Assembly (NCBI GenBank): GCA_031255985.1
Contig: JAIRRL010000027.1
Span: 1-6,516 of the forward strand
Length of the DNA: 6,516 bases
Direction: 5' to 3'
Origin: Gracilibacteraceae bacterium
Lineage (GTDB): Bacteria; Bacillota; Desulfitobacteriia; Desulfitobacteriales; Syntrophobotulaceae
Of the stretch, positions 5,897 to 6,516 are shown piece after piece. Made by a program: the position numbers and the translations under genes. Each line of letters starts with the position of its first letter. Position 1 is the first letter of the stretch. A model generated the notes under the pieces. It was not told where the DNA came from, did no database searches, and saw only the letters and a list, made by a program, of their open reading frames with translations.

Positions 5897-6516
5897 ATGT
5901 GTCCATCCTCTTTCGCATTGCTAAAATATTCCTGCCGCAGTGTTTCCGTCACCAACATTCCCGGCCGCCAGTCGCCCGGATTCAAGGTAGGCGGCAAGGT
6001 TACATTTATGTAATTTTCGGTATGCCCTCCGCTTTTTCCTGCCGCGTCCACATATTCCAAAAGTATTTTTACTTCCCGCCCGATATACCGGGCGCGGTAA
6101 GCGGCGGCGGCGGCCGCGCCGAGAGCGAGAAAATCCCGGACGCGGGCGTCCTTGATCTGCCGGGGTAAATCCGGTCGGGCCGCCGCCGCCGTTCCCTCCC
6201 GGCGGGAAAAAGGAAAAACGTGCAGGCCGGCCAAAGCGCAAGCCTCGGCAAAACGACGGCTCGTTTCATGTTCCGCCGCCGTTTCTTCCGGGAAACCGGC
6301 CATAATATCGGCGGTGACGGCGACCTCCGGCCGCGCCGCCCGAAGCCGCTCCAGAACGCGGGCATAGTCCGCCGTCCGGTAAACGCGGCCCATCCGGGCC
6401 AAGACGCTGTCCGCGCCGCTTTGAAGGGGGAGATGCCAGTGCGGGCAAAAAACCGGTAAAGCGAACATGATCCGGATAAGCTCTTCCGTGCAGTCTTGCG
6501 GTTCCAGCGAACCGAG
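5893..6516 (-). CDS. mtaB: tRNA threonylcarbamoyladenosine methylthiotransferase MtaB, C-terminal part
   Basis: MtaB is a radical-SAM iron-sulfur enzyme that adds the methylthio group to t6A37 in ANN-decoding tRNAs. The frame enters from the right edge and is open for 207 codons to TGA 5893-5895; the N-terminal UPF0004 domain and the radical-SAM CxxxCxxC cluster lie outside. Visible residues 3-6 (SLEP) and 24-34 (CPHWHLPLQSG) are characteristic of MtaB rather than MiaB or RimO. They are followed by MGRVYRTADY, DIMAGFPEET and LHVFPFSRREGT (98-109). The last part, about visible residues 144-200 (GREVKILLEYV, then HTENYINV), fits a TRAM RNA-binding domain. Alanine-rich, very GC-rich DNA around 6095-6200 encodes the linker before TRAM. 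An internal ATG at 6466-6468 is not the start, because family similarity continues upstream of it. The gene overlaps the HIT gene by 4 nt. Confidence 0.93.
   Translation of the reverse strand, partial: LGSLEPQDCTEELIRIMFALPVFCPHWHLPLQSGADSVLARMGRVYRTADYARVLERLRAARPEVAVTADIMAGFPEETAAEHETSRRFAEACALAGLHVFPFSRREGTAAAARPDLPRQIKDARVRDFLALGAAAAAAYRARYIGREVKILLEYVDAAGKSGGHTENYINVTLPPTLNPGDWRPGMLVTETLRQEYFSNAKEDGHI

Noticed and set aside
6095..6200. GCC/GCG-rich stretch as a possible repeat element
   Set aside because: It is explained by alanine- and arginine-rich coding sequence of mtaB, with no regular repeat unit.

Overview
The window looks like chromosomal DNA from a flagellated, endoglycogen-using Bacillota bacterium of moderately high GC. 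A Negativicutes- or Clostridia-like host is likely, but this is inferred from gene content and protein style and was not tested by any search. The supporting evidence is a 58-residue S21 of the Firmicutes type, the mtaB-HIT-rpsU gene set typical of that phylum, strong AGGAGG-type ribosome binding sites and a near-consensus housekeeping promoter. Seven protein genes cover almost all of the window. No RNA gene, mobile element, CRISPR array or insertion sequence was found.

Left part (1-2672): the N-terminal part of the flagellar cap gene fliD runs leftward off the window. Divergent from it, across a 204-bp intergenic region, is a two-gene rightward unit. The first gene encodes a YcgR-like PilZ protein, a probable cyclic-di-GMP receptor. 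The second encodes a regulator with a degenerate receiver domain fused to a SARP/OmpR-type winged helix and a short BTAD-like tail. The intergenic region holds a long terminator-like hairpin just ahead of the TATAAT box of the PilZ gene. The unit ends in a perfect 11-bp inverted repeat that overlaps the regulator's stop codon and is placed to terminate transcription from both sides.

Right part (2673-6516): everything is on the minus strand, in transcription order mtaB (5' end missing), a HIT nucleotide-binding protein, glycogen phosphorylase (glgP) and rpsU. mtaB and the HIT gene overlap by 4 nt, and glgP follows after 28 bp with its own good ribosome binding site. rpsU lies 144 bp further on, behind its own strong promoter. 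A carbon-storage enzyme therefore sits inside a tRNA-modification/ribosomal-protein cassette.

Functionally, the left half concerns motility and probably second-messenger control of it; the right half concerns translation plus glycogen breakdown. No clearly new system is present. The most interesting points are the degenerate receiver/winged-helix regulator paired with a PilZ protein next to fliD, the unexplained intergenic hairpin, and the placement of glgP.
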